Assembly: GCA_022885665.1 (NCBI GenBank)
Contig: JAGQDJ010000081.1
Span: forward strand, 1-64,000
From: Triops longicaudatus
Taxonomy: Eukaryota; Arthropoda; Branchiopoda; Notostraca; Triopsidae
Reading direction: 5' to 3'
DNA: 64,000 nt
A program made the position numbers and the translations under genes. Positions within the stretch are counted from its first letter, which is position 1. Every line of letters starts with the position of its first letter. Positions 40,201 to 49,633 of the stretch are shown in pieces. The notes below the pieces were generated by a model. It did not search any database, was not told where the DNA came from, and was given only the letters and a program-made list of their open reading frames with translations.

Positions 40201-40539
40201 AGGGGTCCATCCGAGTACGTCCCCTGTGGTGATGTTACCTTCATCTTTATCTGGAGGTGCAGATTTTGCTGGACGAAGACGAAGACTGTCGAATGTGTAC
40301 AAAGTGAGTTTCAATCGCGTTTTCTGGACTTGCAGGCGCATGTAGAGCATTTTGCGCGTTGTCGTTCATTCGTTTGCTTCGTTTGCAGGTGACCAGTTCC
40401 GAGTACTTTAGCGTCAGTTTTGAATGCTTCGAAGACCCCGGCCCGGAAGAATTTATTGCTGCTACGAAAGGAACCAGTCTCAGGTAAAAGACCCTGCTTG
40501 TTTTCCTTTCAGCTTCCAGGGAAACGTGAAGCTATCGTG

Positions 40540-40572
<33 letters not shown>

Positions 40573-43500
40573 ACAAGGTTGTTTGTTTACTTATTCTGAA
40601 AGCTCGGGCAAATTTGGGTGGTGAAAAACTCCCAGCGGTAGAGCTTAAGTTTGAGCAAAGAAAGGGGGAAGGGAGATAGATGGGAAATTTTGTCAAGTAA
40701 TCAAGATGGACTTGATTGGCTAGGGAGAACGTGCTTCGGTTACGGAACGCCAAAGAACGCTGTAAAGGTCTCTGGCCTGTATGGTTGACTTTGTTGCTCG
40801 AAACCGATTAACAATTTCTGGGCAAGAACGTGACAACATGCCTTCACTCTTGACTGCTAATGCTATCCAAAGCCTAAAATAAATATTTAAGCCCTGCAAT
40901 TTCGATTTATAACATGTTATCTTGTGTGTGGTGTGGTCTGTTTCATTTAGGGAGGCATTATCCGGAGTTTGCGAACGACGAGGAGTGGATTTAAATTCCG
41001 TCGACGTCTACTTGGATTCTTCCAAAACCCCGTTGTCGCTCATCACCACTGAGACCTTCTGGTTGGGTGGGAAGCACTTGCGGATTAAAAGTGAGTTACC
41101 CGTCAACTAATTTTCTCTCGCCTGGTGCTTAGCGGAAGCGATAACTGTATTTTTTGGCGGGGGGTTAGGCAAAGATGGTCCCAAAAGTCCCGTTCGTGGC
41201 GGTATCAAGCCCATGATTGCTCAGCAGACATCCCGGAAGGGCTCGGGGGTAAACTTTGAGAATGTTAATATTGACAGGGTGAGGGCAGGGATAAAAATGT
41301 TTTGTTCCCCTTTTTCGCGCGTTGGGCGCGTAGAGTTATCGTAGCACGGGGAAACACAGTCGAGCGTTAAGTGGAGCGACGAGTACGGAAGATCCTACGG
41401 GACTTGAGTGGAATGGCATGGCAGGAACAGGATCTCTCAACAATGCTGGAACGGTTCCTGGGTCGGGTTCCAATGAAGGGTCTTTAAAAGCCAAGGGGGC
41501 CAAGCCTAGTACGCGATGGAGTGGACTCTTCAGCACGAGCTATAAAGACACGAAGATGGATAGCCTGGTCGAGCAATTGAACGATTATAGTCGCCACGGA
41601 ATTCCTCGGTTACCACATCTATTAACTTTCGAAGCGGATGAAGCGGCGGAAGAAGCATTGTACAGTTTGGAAGAGGACTGGAAAAATATCGTTGAGGACT
41701 GGACAGCGCTGACTGAGCGCCAAAAGCAGCAACAAAATGCTATTTGGGAACTCGTACAAACCGAAGTAGCCTATATACGCACACTGAAAGTTATCACCGA
41801 TGTAAGTGGGATTTTTCATAATATAGGATTAGACTAAAATCGTTTAACACTATGCAAAGTCTCTGAATTGGATTATGCAAATTGTTTTGCGTTAGTATGG
41901 TAGTTCTGGAAGCGTAATTTTTTTTATCTTATTTATTAATAGTGCAAGCATAATGAACTAGGTTTGAATCATCATTAAAAGTGTTGAACAAAATATCGGA
42001 GCATGTATCCAATACTAGGGGTGTCGCCACGGGGAGTGGCTGGGTGCACCCCCCGCCCCCAAGTAATTGGTTAAAAGCCGATTCGCTAAAGGAGTATCAT
42101 ACCTAAGAGTCCGGCAAAATCGTCTAGCACACTTGGTGAAATTAAGGATCTACCCCTCCTCCCATTGAAATCCCCCTTGCGACGCCACTGTCCAGTACTC
42201 AGTATTTCATTCTCAGTTGTATTAAGAGTAGGCGGTTATCCAGTGACCTATCATGATGGCGACCTGGCGAGACTGAACTCGGAGAGTGCCACGTGCACAC
42301 AATCATAAATTGAAGCTTCAATGCTTAGAAATAGTGTTTATGTAACTTAACAATTTGCATCTGTCTTGAATACTTTCTCGGAAGTTTCTTTGTAAGCAAT
42401 CCTTGCACACAAGTGCCAGGTCATATTTTTGCATTACATTTAAATATTTCTGTGAATGAAACCATATTTCGTTCTGCTGAAAGTCCGCGTTTGTCGTGCT
42501 AATAGTTGCGTAATAGTTGAAACGACACGAAAAGCAATTGTTTTTCAATTTCATTGCTAGACATATATTTCGACACAGTGACGTATCAAAAAACTTTCTT
42601 ATGACTCTAAGACAAAAGTAAAGCTTTCGAATACTGCCATGTTTCTAAAGCAGAAACGATGTTGACTTGGAGAAAATTTTTCAGCCTTAAAAAGCACTAT
42701 GCTGTCCTTGAATTATTTTTCCAAGCTAATTTGCTTTCCTTGTTGCAGCTATTCATGGCGTGCCTATGCAACTTGCAAATTGCGCAAATCCTAAACGAGA
42801 TCGATACAGAAAGACTGTTTTCCAACATACCGGAAATTTATATAGCAAATCGCCAATTCTGGGCTGAGGCTGTGTTGCCCATGTTACAGAAGGCGAGAAT
42901 AGCGAAAGCACCGTTGGATCCCACCGTTTTGAAAGATGCCTTCCTGAAAGTAAGTTGTTACGTTTGAGGAGGAGAAAAAAATGAAAAGTGAATTCGAATG
43001 GTTGAGTGTTAAGAAATGTTTTGGCTAGTTTGATGAAATATTCCATCCGTACACAAAATACTGTTTGGATCAAACGCAGTGCCAGCAGTACTGCAAAGAA
43101 AAAGATCACGATAACGAACTGTTCAAAGCATACCTCGCGGTACGTAACGATATGAGTATGCCAATATTTGCTTTATTATAATTATTTTTTAAATATTTGC
43201 TGCGGCAAAATAGTGGTGTGAAACGCAGCGTGATTGTAACAGATTGAGGTTAATGGACATCTTGGTAAAACCTATGCAACGCCTAACAAAGTATTCCTTA
43301 CTCCTGAAAGCTGTGCACAAAAAGACAGATGACGACGTTCACAAGATCGTGGTGACAGACATGGTAAAAAGCTCATATGACTACTTACGAGAAGGAGACG
43401 CTGACGTTCCTTTTGCCCTCATTTTCAGATCCAAGCCGTAGAATCTTTCGTAGGACACGTCAATTCTGCTCTAAGACAACGACACGAGCAAGAGAGACTC

Positions 43501-46500
43501 AGAGAAATCATATCAAGGATCGAATCCTATGACGCAGTGGTAAGTTTCGGAAGGGAAGGACTTCCAAGTTTTTGGTGAAATGGCGAGTCACTTAATTGGT
43601 ATCGCTTTGTGGGGTCCATGTCTAGGAAGCCAAAGATGAAGAACTCGAAAGGATAGTGAGGGCGCACTGTGACCTAGATTTGACTCGTCCGATGCCGGGA
43701 TGTTCGGACCACCAGCGTCGACATCTTTTAGCAGAAGGCGACTTGAAACTGAAGGATCAAACCTCTTCGAAAGTGGATGTCCATTGCTTTTTATTCACGG
43801 ACGTTTTATTGGTGTGCAAGCCGGTAGCCAAGAAGGCCGAGAAGGTGAAAGTGATACGTCCGCCCTTTCTGGTGGATCGGTTGGTGGTGGTAGAACTGGT
43901 ACGCGATCCGACGGCCTTAGGTTTGGTGTATTTGAACGAAATGGGCACTGCAGCTGCTGCCTTTTCCCTTTACGCGCCCGAGCCGAAGCAATGCAAGAGT
44001 TGGAGCGAGCATCTCCGAAAAGCTGCAGAAGGTTATAAAGAAGCCAAGTTGGCCGCCTTAGCGGTGCAAACAGATTCCATATACTTTGTACCCGATGACG
44101 ATGACGACATTGATTTCCCTTCCTCAGCTTTGCTAGTGGCTCGCAGCCCGCGTGGTTCTTCACGTGGTAGTCGCGGTTCTTCGCTTATACACTCACACAG
44201 GTATACTAGGGAAGATTTTCGTCACATCAGTAATTCATTTATCTTTGATTTTCACCTGCGCTGCGGAGTGCCATTATGTTATACTGCATGTTAACCTCTT
44301 TACAGACAATGTGCATGCTCGTACTCTAATTTACCTTGGACCAACTCTGCGCCTAATCTTCTCAGGTGTGGTTTTCTGTTTCTTTGAGCTGTTGCTTTCA
44401 ATGAAAGTCTTTACCTATTTTTGTGCATTGTAACTGCAGTAGTCGAAAATGGGCGTGGCGAGTAGGACAACGCGCCCTCAGCGCTAATCTACTATTTATG
44501 TTTTCGTTAAAATACTCAAAAGCTTTTCATACTTGAAATTTATTTCGAGTATAACCTGGATGCATTTTCTAATGCCGTCACCTGTGCCAGTTAACACAAA
44601 CCATCGTGTAGCCAGACTATGGTTGTCTTCTGTCGTTTCGCGAGACGATGGTGAAAAGTGATATAGCGGTAAAAATAAAGTACTTTAGAACCATCGAACT
44701 TTAAACGGGTTTTAAATGTGCACAGTTGGCGCGTTGAACAAGAACTTCTCAGTCATTCTTTTATTACGAGTGCTGGCAGAATCTTCATTGCATTTATTTA
44801 TTTATTTTTGTCCTGGGCGCCACCAACTCTCGCTAGTGCCCTATTACTGTTATTACTGCTAAAGTTATCTCAACGAATTTGACTTACTTAGTGGCTCCGT
44901 GGATATGAACGAACCATTGGGAGGTGGACCAGGCCGTAACGTTAGCTTTGAATTGGTAGAAGGCATTCGTGCCTCAAGCGCGTCCTCGGATGATAGCTCA
45001 GCTCCTGCTACAGGAATCGCCGGAGAAAAGAGTTCAAAAGATCGCTGTCAGCCCTCACCCCGACCTGAAAGGTAAGTGTGTCGGGAGTTCGGATAAACTT
45101 CCAATTTACATAATTTTTGTCGCAGGCGTTCGTTGTTAACGCGACAAACACACACGTCACCCAATACTTTGACCGTCCAAGTGCCCCATATCGCACCATC
45201 GCATCAGGGACAATCCTTGCCTAATCTCTTGTCACTGGCCATACCAGTGCCGACACCGAACATGGTTTCGTCCTTAAGCGTCAGTGGATCAACAGACAGC
45301 AGTTCCGGTGCGACCGCACCGAGTTCGCAACGCAGTAATATACCACTTTCGCAAAGAGGCGTCTCGTATCCGCCACCTTCGCCGAGAGGCTTGACACGCA
45401 CCCAACCAGTACCCCAATCTCACAACCCGCCTTTGATGAAAATGCGTCGTTTGGGTAGCTGCGTAGTTGGGGACGGCGGAAGTACAGAGCCTTTTGTCGA
45501 AGCCGTGAACCCCAACGTGGCACTTGACATACCTTTACCCGTTTCCAGTGAGTCTTTTGTTCCCTTTCAAAAATACAGCTCATGTCCGTATGAAAGTGAA
45601 TGTACTGAGCCTATTATCACTCTGTTGTAGATGACAATCCAATGGGACCGGATTCGGGGATTGAGGCCTGCACATTAGCGAGCGAGATGGATGACGCCGC
45701 TGAAGAGTCCGTACGGAAGCAGATGCTGAATGCAGCTTTGGCAAAACGCTTGTCGCGAAATGATCGTCTCGACAGTCGGAGGTATCACACAGCCGGTGCT
45801 ATTGAAGATATCAAGGTATTTTCTCATATGTTGACAAAGAACGAGTTACATATTCCTTCACAGAAACAAGATTTACGAGATACAAGCATTCATAAACGGC
45901 TGTCCTGGAATTACGGCCAACATCTTCCGTCAGGAGCCAAAATGAATAAAGGCATGATGGGTAGTATCTATGGACCTGCAGATTCCATGTTAAGTTTTAG
46001 TTCGAGCGGTGTCAGCAGTACCGGATCGCTGCATCTCAGCACGGCCTCAGAAGCCGAGATGGACGATATGGAGTTAGAAAGTAATGAGGGAACTTCGTCC
46101 ATATTGAGCGTTTCCTTAAACTTTTCATTATGTCTGGACAGGAATCAGTCCACGGATCAATGAGATAATCAATCCACATGTGTCTTCCACCTACATTACC
46201 CATGATGGTTCCAGCGATCCTGTAAGAAGTGTGGGAGCGTCGCACCCATGTCAGGAAAGTCGAAGAGAAAATAAATTATTCCAGGTATTACTCGAAATTT
46301 ATCAGTCTTCGAGCAGAATTGAACTGTATTACGTTTTGTCCAATTTTTCTTTTCCAGTCCGAGGGCATTCAGAAAGTTCCCCCAGTTCCCCCTCCACGAT
46401 CTGTACCCATTCCAGTTCCTTCAGCCCTCACTTTGCCGAATGATCTAAGAATCGATGTGTCTGAAGTTTGCGATGGGATCTCTTCGGTGCAGATAACCGT

Positions 46501-46597
46501 TTCTGGGGCCGATGGTGCCTCTGCGCGGCCCTCAAGACTAGACTTGCTTCGAATGAAGGATTTAATTCTAAGCGACGCCTCCATGGAAGCATCGTAA
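8662..46597 (+). CDS. PLEKHG5: PLEKHG5-like RhoGEF (Syx/Tech family), whole gene, distal isoform
   Basis: Likely guanine-nucleotide exchange factor for Rho GTPases, acting at membranes and junctions in the known family. Model of 22 exons: 8662-8767, 10288-10407, 16563-16642, 31868-31976, 33393-33510, 33815-33890, 40058-40303, 40389-40483, 40951-41090, 41169-41278, 41334-41801, 42749-42949, 43029-43139, 43214-43363, 43429-43539, 43626-44200, 44892-45071, 45126-45547, 45631-45815, 45864-46080, 46142-46221, 46358-46597. The total of 4140 nt gives 1379 residues with every junction in phase. Identification rests on the DH-PH core: ERLFSNIPEI, KPMQRLTKYSLLLK and KVIRPPFLVDRLVVVELVRD closely match vertebrate PLEKHG5 as I recall it. 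The N-terminal two thirds of the gene is intron and holds several alternative first exons. Confidence 0.85.
8768..15624. other. Intronic sequence, no further gene seen
   Basis: Apart from exon 2 at 10288-10407 this 6.9 kb holds no exon I can support. Open frames near 13054-13902 are bounded by poor splice sites and have no recognisable content. A short direct repeat (ccatgtactatg twice) lies near 10108-10130. Confidence 0.5.
15625..16174 (+). CDS. PLEKHG5: PLEKHG5-like gene, alternative first coding exon (183 codons)
   Basis: A 550-nt exon opens at an ATG (A at -3) with MDKLAKWRNHLRVRRKLSLP and continues as an acidic, Ser/Pro-rich, coding-like and GC-richer stretch. It reaches ..HFEGSDEQ and the donor gtgcgc at 16175. 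The donor is in phase 1, exactly what the next exon (16563) needs; the joint reads ..SDEQ-DGSASSYGS. This would give a protein of about 1487 residues in place of 1379. The frame runs on into the intron to a stop at 16243, so the donor choice is inferred. No known domain is visible. The likely role is a promoter-specific N-terminus governing localisation; this is an inference. Confidence 0.65.
16563..16642 (+). CDS. PLEKHG5: PLEKHG5-like gene, exon 3
   Basis: An 80-nt exon between a T-rich acceptor (tgttttgtttag) and an aag|gtgagc donor. Entered in phase 1, it encodes DGSASSYGSSGGQQPDTPKS.. and leaves in phase 0. It can be reached from exon 2 or from the alternative first exon at 15625. Confidence 0.6.
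16937..17197. repeat. Inverted repeat with 57-bp arms, potential long hairpin
   Basis: The left arm 16937-16993 and the reverse complement of the right arm 17141-17197 agree at about 47 of 57 positions by eye, including the shared words aaatccacca and cgtacgttttctg. The arms flank a loop of 147 bp. I could not define a target-site duplication, so this could be an old fold-back transposon or a hairpin-forming transcript segment in the PLEKHG5 intron. Confidence 0.7.
21337..21544. mobile_element. Non-autonomous hAT element, 208 bp, perfect 8-bp TSD
   Basis: The left end CAGTGATGCCCAGCC is matched by the right end, which read inverted is CAGTGGTGCCCAACC. GTATAAAG flanks it on both sides (21329-21336 and 21545-21552). 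The interior is GC-rich with repeated GGCCCG words and no open frame. The terminus differs from the CAGTGGCG.. type of the other elements, so it belongs to a different hAT family. It sits in a PLEKHG5-like intron. Confidence 0.85.
21696..21866. mobile_element. Degraded hAT-like element (tentative)
   Basis: It starts CAGCGGCTCCGAAACTGGGC, a word typical of hAT ends, and ends GGAGCCCCTG, whose reverse complement CAGGGGCTCC matches the left end at 9 of 10 bases. The flanking 8-mers (tattatat and tatttacc) agree only in part, so the duplication is not convincing. No transposase frame is visible. Confidence 0.35.
22814..22985. mobile_element. Pogo/Tigger-like MITE remnant (tentative)
   Basis: The left end acagtagattctacttattt and the inverted right end acaatgcattccgcttaact agree at roughly two thirds of positions over 25 bp, and both ends contain the word cagttaagcg further in. 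A TA lies just outside each end. The divergence is high and this could be chance. Confidence 0.3.
24453..24709. mobile_element. Element with 22-bp inverted ends, pogo/Tigger-like
   Basis: gtaaaaccccgtcatagcga at the left is matched by the inverted right end gtaaaacctcgctataacga. The 'aaaaccccgttataacga' terminus recalls pogo/Tigger elements. No clear TA duplication and no open frame is seen in the 257 bp. Related half-ends appear near 4792 (ctcgctataac) and 34246 (cagtgacaccccgtt). Confidence 0.5.
25470..25738 (+). CDS. PLEKHG5: Possible alternative (mutually exclusive) exon of PLEKHG5-like gene
   Basis: A 269-nt segment lies between a good acceptor (gttttccttccgcag) and a cag|gtatcg donor. 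Only phase 1 entry is open: the other two frames stop at once. It then reads GKSLTDRWKTWGRF.. and ends ..RRRQPQ in phase 0. Exon 3 (16563) has the same phase pattern, so this exon could replace exon 3 but could not simply be added after it. It contains no in-frame ATG in its first half, so it is not a first exon. The protein is Ser/Pro/Tyr/His-rich with no known domain. Confidence 0.45.
25739..30247. other. Intronic sequence, nothing recognised
   Basis: Spacer with a T run at about 25898-25918 and no splice-bounded exon. A CpG-containing stretch near 26220-26330 is more GC-rich but has no protein I can recognise. Confidence 0.5.
30248..30508 (+). CDS. PLEKHG5: PLEKHG5-like gene, alternative first coding exon (87 codons)
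   Basis: An ATG with A at -3 opens MSLEKPRGFFRSLSEMSILV.. and runs 261 nt to ..VVRRKVSRRRRGLCR, then a gtaaga donor in phase 0. The next shared exon (31868) needs phase 0 and reads EISTPVIHH.., so the joint is in frame and would yield about 1364 residues. The peptide ends in a basic cluster. The open frame continues 42 nt into the intron through a G run, which favours the donor at 30509. No domain is recognised; the promoter role is inferred. Confidence 0.55.
31175..31257. repeat. Microsatellite (TTTA)n followed by (TTA)n
   Basis: About six TTTA units run directly into about nineteen TTA units, a compound pure microsatellite of about 83 bp in an intron. Confidence 0.95.
31868..33890 (+). CDS. 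PLEKHG5: PLEKHG5-like gene, shared exons 4-6
   Basis: Exons 31868-31976, 33393-33510 and 33815-33890 carry phases 0 to 1, 1 to 2 and 2 to 0, all with normal acceptors (ccataacag, tctccag, cctttgcag) and donors (gtaact, gtaagc, gtaagc). They encode EISTPVIHHNSDCVSPNFPR.., GLRGQSASAVAISLPAINCL.. and a very basic segment SSKRNTESKKVTKLKRRKAY... The basic segment recalls the lysine/arginine-rich stretch just before the ubiquitin-like region in vertebrate PLEKHG5. No other domain is visible. Confidence 0.7.
32901..33035. mobile_element. Non-autonomous hAT element, 135 bp, 8-bp TSD with one mismatch
   Basis: The left end CAGGCTCGTAGCCAGG and the inverted right end CAGGCCCGTAGGTAGGGG match. The flanks attcaacc (32893-32900) and atttaacc (33036-33043) differ at one base. 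The AT-rich interior has no coding frame. It lies in the intron between exons 4 and 5 of the PLEKHG5-like gene. Confidence 0.75.
36103..36126. repeat. CTG trinucleotide repeat, 8 units with one ATG interruption
   Basis: CTG x3, ATG, CTG x4. It is not inside any supported exon. Confidence 0.9.
36614..36952 (+). CDS. PLEKHG5: PLEKHG5-like gene, possible proximal alternative first exon
   Basis: An ATG with A at -3 opens MSNERPGSKVNQRHYHPRRS.. and continues through a Ser/Pro/Gly-rich stretch (..GSSRSLSSTPTKCYNNSFL..) to ..PPAAKIQ and an acag|gtggag donor. The 339 nt leave phase 0, which fits exon 7 (40058, GRSKSLTHID..) and would give about 1289 residues. An upstream in-frame extension exists without an ATG. 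The composition looks coding, but there is no domain, and a chance match of phase has a 1 in 3 probability. Confidence 0.4.
37660..37951. mobile_element. Non-autonomous hAT element, 292 bp, perfect 8-bp TSD
   Basis: The left end CAGAGGCGCAGCTAGGAA and the inverted right end CAGTGGCGCAGCCAGGGG match. CATGGTTT flanks both sides (37652-37659 and 37952-37959). The interior has GGGGTAGGCC / GGCCTACCCC sub-terminal inverted words and no open frame. Its ends share the CAGTGGCGnnGCnAGG pattern with the elements at 1561 and 42016. Confidence 0.85.
40058..41278 (+). CDS. PLEKHG5: PLEKHG5-like gene, exons 7-10, ubiquitin-like/RBD-type region
   Basis: Exons 40058-40303, 40389-40483, 40951-41090 and 41169-41278 join in phase. 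The segment LREALSGVCERRGVDLNSVD followed by VYLDSSKTPLSLITTETFWL and GGKHLRIK matches the ubiquitin-like/Ras-binding-type stretch that precedes the DH domain in vertebrate PLEKHG5 (its human counterpart, from memory, contains KVDIYLDQSNTPLSL). The last exon (SKDGPKSPVRGGIKPMIAQQ..) is a Ser/Gly/basic linker. Good donors follow each exon (gtgagt, gtaaaa, gtgagt, gtgagg). A pure T run of 30 sits in the intron after 40483. Confidence 0.8.
40542..40571. repeat. Poly(T) run of 30
   Basis: Uninterrupted T run in the intron between exons 8 and 9 of the PLEKHG5-like gene. It may be the A-tail of an old retrocopy on the minus strand or slippage-grown sequence; no adjacent retroelement is recognised. 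Confidence 0.9.
41334..43539 (+). CDS. PLEKHG5: PLEKHG5-like gene, exons 11-15, DH (RhoGEF) domain
   Basis: Exons 41334-41801, 42749-42949, 43029-43139, 43214-43363 and 43429-43539. The first ends with the acidic EEDWKNIVEDWTALTERQKQ and the DH start AIWELVQTEVAYIRTLKVIT (conserved region 1). Later exons give LFMACLCNLQIAQILNEIDT, ERLFSNIPEIY, the FDEIFHPYTKYC strand and the catalytic helix LVKPMQRLTKYSLLLKAVHK (conserved region 3). The DH spans about residues 534-747 of the distal isoform. Exon 14 begins WCETQRDCNRLRLMDILVKP, just upstream of the first ATG in that block, so its start is set by the tag acceptor at 43213. The key Glu of region 1 and the basic helix are retained, so an active exchange factor is expected. 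Confidence 0.9.
42016..42190. mobile_element. Non-autonomous hAT element, 175 bp, 8-bp TSD with one mismatch
   Basis: The left end TAGGGGTGTCGCCACGGGG and the inverted right end CAGTGGCGTCGCAAGGGGG agree at most positions. The flanks tccaatac (42008-42015) and tccagtac (42191-42198) differ at one base. The interior is non-coding. It is inserted in the intron between the first two DH exons of the PLEKHG5-like gene. Confidence 0.75.
43626..44200 (+). CDS. PLEKHG5: PLEKHG5-like gene, exon 16, PH domain
   Basis: A 575-nt exon that starts EAKDEELERIVRAHCDLDLT and carries the PH core: LLAEGDLKLKDQTSSKVDVH, CFLFTDVLLVCKP, KVIRPPFLVDRLVVVELVRD, LVYLNEMGTAAAAFSLYAPE and CKSWSEHLRKA, the last helix with its invariant Trp. 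PH domains in this family bind phosphoinositides and help DH activity. After the domain comes an acidic run (VPDDDDDIDF) and an Arg/Gly/Ser stretch. It leaves in phase 2 at a cacag|gtatac donor. Confidence 0.9.
44892..46597 (+). CDS. PLEKHG5: PLEKHG5-like gene, exons 17-22, Ser/Pro-rich C-terminal tail
   Basis: Exons 44892-45071, 45126-45547, 45631-45815, 45864-46080, 46142-46221 and 46358-46597. The tail is low-complexity Ser/Pro/Thr with short conserved-looking islands (RRYHTAGAIEDIK, IHKRLSWNYG, RLDLLRMKDLILSDASMEAS). Introns are short: 54, 83, 48, 61 and 136 bp. The 48-bp intron (45816-45863) is stop-free and divisible by three, so it could be retained. The stop is TAA at 46595-46597. Vertebrate PLEKHG5 ends in a PDZ-binding SEV, while this one ends ..MEAS with no hydrophobic last residue. 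I see no clear AATAAA close behind the stop. Confidence 0.75.
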
Positions 46598-47496
46598 TGA
46601 CAAACACATTTATTGACGCTAATAGACATTTACCCTCTTTTATCTTTATAGAGAAGTCTGATGTCGCATAAATTGCCGTGACTGTTGTACTGCAACCCCG
46701 TGTCAAACATTGGGTTGGTGATATCTCTGATGCCTGACTGTAAATGGCAAAAAGATGAAACGCTGCACATTGGTGACTGAAGCGTTCCTGCTGTTGAGCT
46801 CCGAGGTCCATAGACAATCGTAGCAATAATGCCATGGTGCGCTATGTAGTGAGAGAGTATTTTACTTGACAAACGAACAAGTTCAGTGATGGTTTTATTT
46901 TATTTTTCCGGGACGCGTTACGCATTATGAATGGGTTAACCGACAAGAAAACGGAGTATTTGCTGGAAGTTTTATGCAATTATTCATATGCAGTCTGCGC
47001 TGAAGCATTCTTTTGTCAATTGTTGGTTAAAAAAAAAAGGAGCACGGGGAAACATTCCTTGAAGGTTGGCTTTATTTTGATGACAAGGGATTTTTTGCTA
47101 TGCACAATCAGGGTGGTGTGAGAGTTACTGCAGTTTTATGACCTACCCCCTCTCCCATTCCCCTCAAGAAGTGTATAACTCCACCGGGGCTCCACCTTAA
47201 CTATTTTCTAGTCATCCTATTGGTCGAAGAATAGGTGTTTTAGCACACATTGTCGTCAGACCCGCGTAAGGATGTATCTGAAGGGCTAAAGCTTAGTTTG
47301 TTAAGGGGATTGTGGGTCTCTGCTGAAGAAGTTTTAGCGAACGTTTGGGTATGTAACCGTTTTGTGTACGAAAACGTCACGTTAAAAGTTATAACAATAA
47401 TTATAAATAAAAATAATATGAAATTACAGAACGAAACACGTGTATTGAAGCTTGTGTATTTTGAAGGCTCATTCCAAATCATTCCACAATCCCTAC
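46598..47496. other. Convergent 3' intergenic region
   Basis: This holds the 3' ends of the PLEKHG5-like gene (plus) and PSMA7 (minus). A plus-strand AATAAA lies in an AT-rich patch near 47402-47415, about 0.8 kb past the PLEKHG5 stop. No gene is seen. Confidence 0.5.
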
Positions 47497-48847
<1,351 letters not shown>

Positions 48848-49633
48848 ATGACTACACTAAGACCTTTCACGTGCGAAGACATACTGAGATTTAACAATGT
48901 GTATGTTCCGTATTTTTGAATCCTGTTTACTCAGAGTCATATATTTTTATTTCCTTTTTAGGAATTTAGATCCGCTGACGGAGACTGTAAGTGTTCACAT
49001 TTGTGCTGTTATGTCTTAAAGTAACTGTATTTCTTTTCTTGGCTGGTGAAGTATGGGTTGGCCTTCTACATGCAATATCTTGCTCATTGGCCGGAATATT
49101 TCCAAGTCGCGGAAGCGCCGAATGGCGAACTCATGGGCTATAGTAAGATAAGAACATTTTACTTGTGAAATTAAATTCTTGATGATTATTACAAATATAA
49201 TTTCATTCTAAATAAATTTATTTTTTAGTTATGGGTAAAGCAGAAGGTGCAGGAACCTCTTGGCACGGACATGTCACAGCGTTGAGCGTAGCACCGGAAT
49301 ATAGACGTCTAGGCTTAGCTGCGAAACTTATGTCCTTTTTAGAAGAAGTTTCGGAGAAAAAGCGTGCCTACTTTGTTGATCTTTTCGTGCGCGTATCCAA
49401 TACCGTTGCAATCAATATGTATAAGAATTTGGGATACATAGTATATCGCACGGTTCTTGACTACTATTCCGGTGACCCTGACGAAGACGCTTACGGTAAA
49501 ACTTTAAATGATACATTACAAAGATAAGTAATGACGCGTTGGTTTAGATATGAGGAAAGCTTTATCTCGGGATGTGGAAAAGAAATCTGTTATCCCTCTG
49601 ACTCATCCCGTGCGACCTGAAGATATAGACTGA
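48848..49633 (+). CDS. NAA20: N-alpha-acetyltransferase 20, NatB catalytic subunit
   Basis: Acetylates N-termini starting Met-Asp/Glu/Asn/Gln, with NAA25 as partner, on the ribosome. Five exons: 48848-48900, 48962-48986 (25 nt), 49052-49142, 49229-49495 and 49548-49633, giving 173 residues (human about 178). The protein reads MTTLRPFTCEDILRFNNVNL DPLTET.., with LAHWPEYF, the GNAT acetyl-CoA loop RRLGLAAKLM, and VDLFVRVSNTVAINMYKNLGY. The last 52-bp intron (49496-49547) is easily missed. Reading through it stops at 49525 and loses the conserved tail DMRKALSRDVEKKSVIPLTH PVRPEDID. In exon 1 the donor is gtatgt after ..AATGT, not the overlapping gtgtat, because only phase 2 restores the conserved frame. 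Confidence 0.96.

Noticed and set aside
39735..40244. 169-codon minus-strand open frame
   Set aside because: Lysine-rich translation of T runs that overlaps the plus-strand exon 40058-40303. It is a shadow.
45564..45630. Continuous open frame from exon 18 into the intron (..ESFVPFQKYSS..)
   Set aside because: It ends at a stop at 45628-45630, and splicing at 45548/45631 restores a long conserved frame, so the read-through is intronic.
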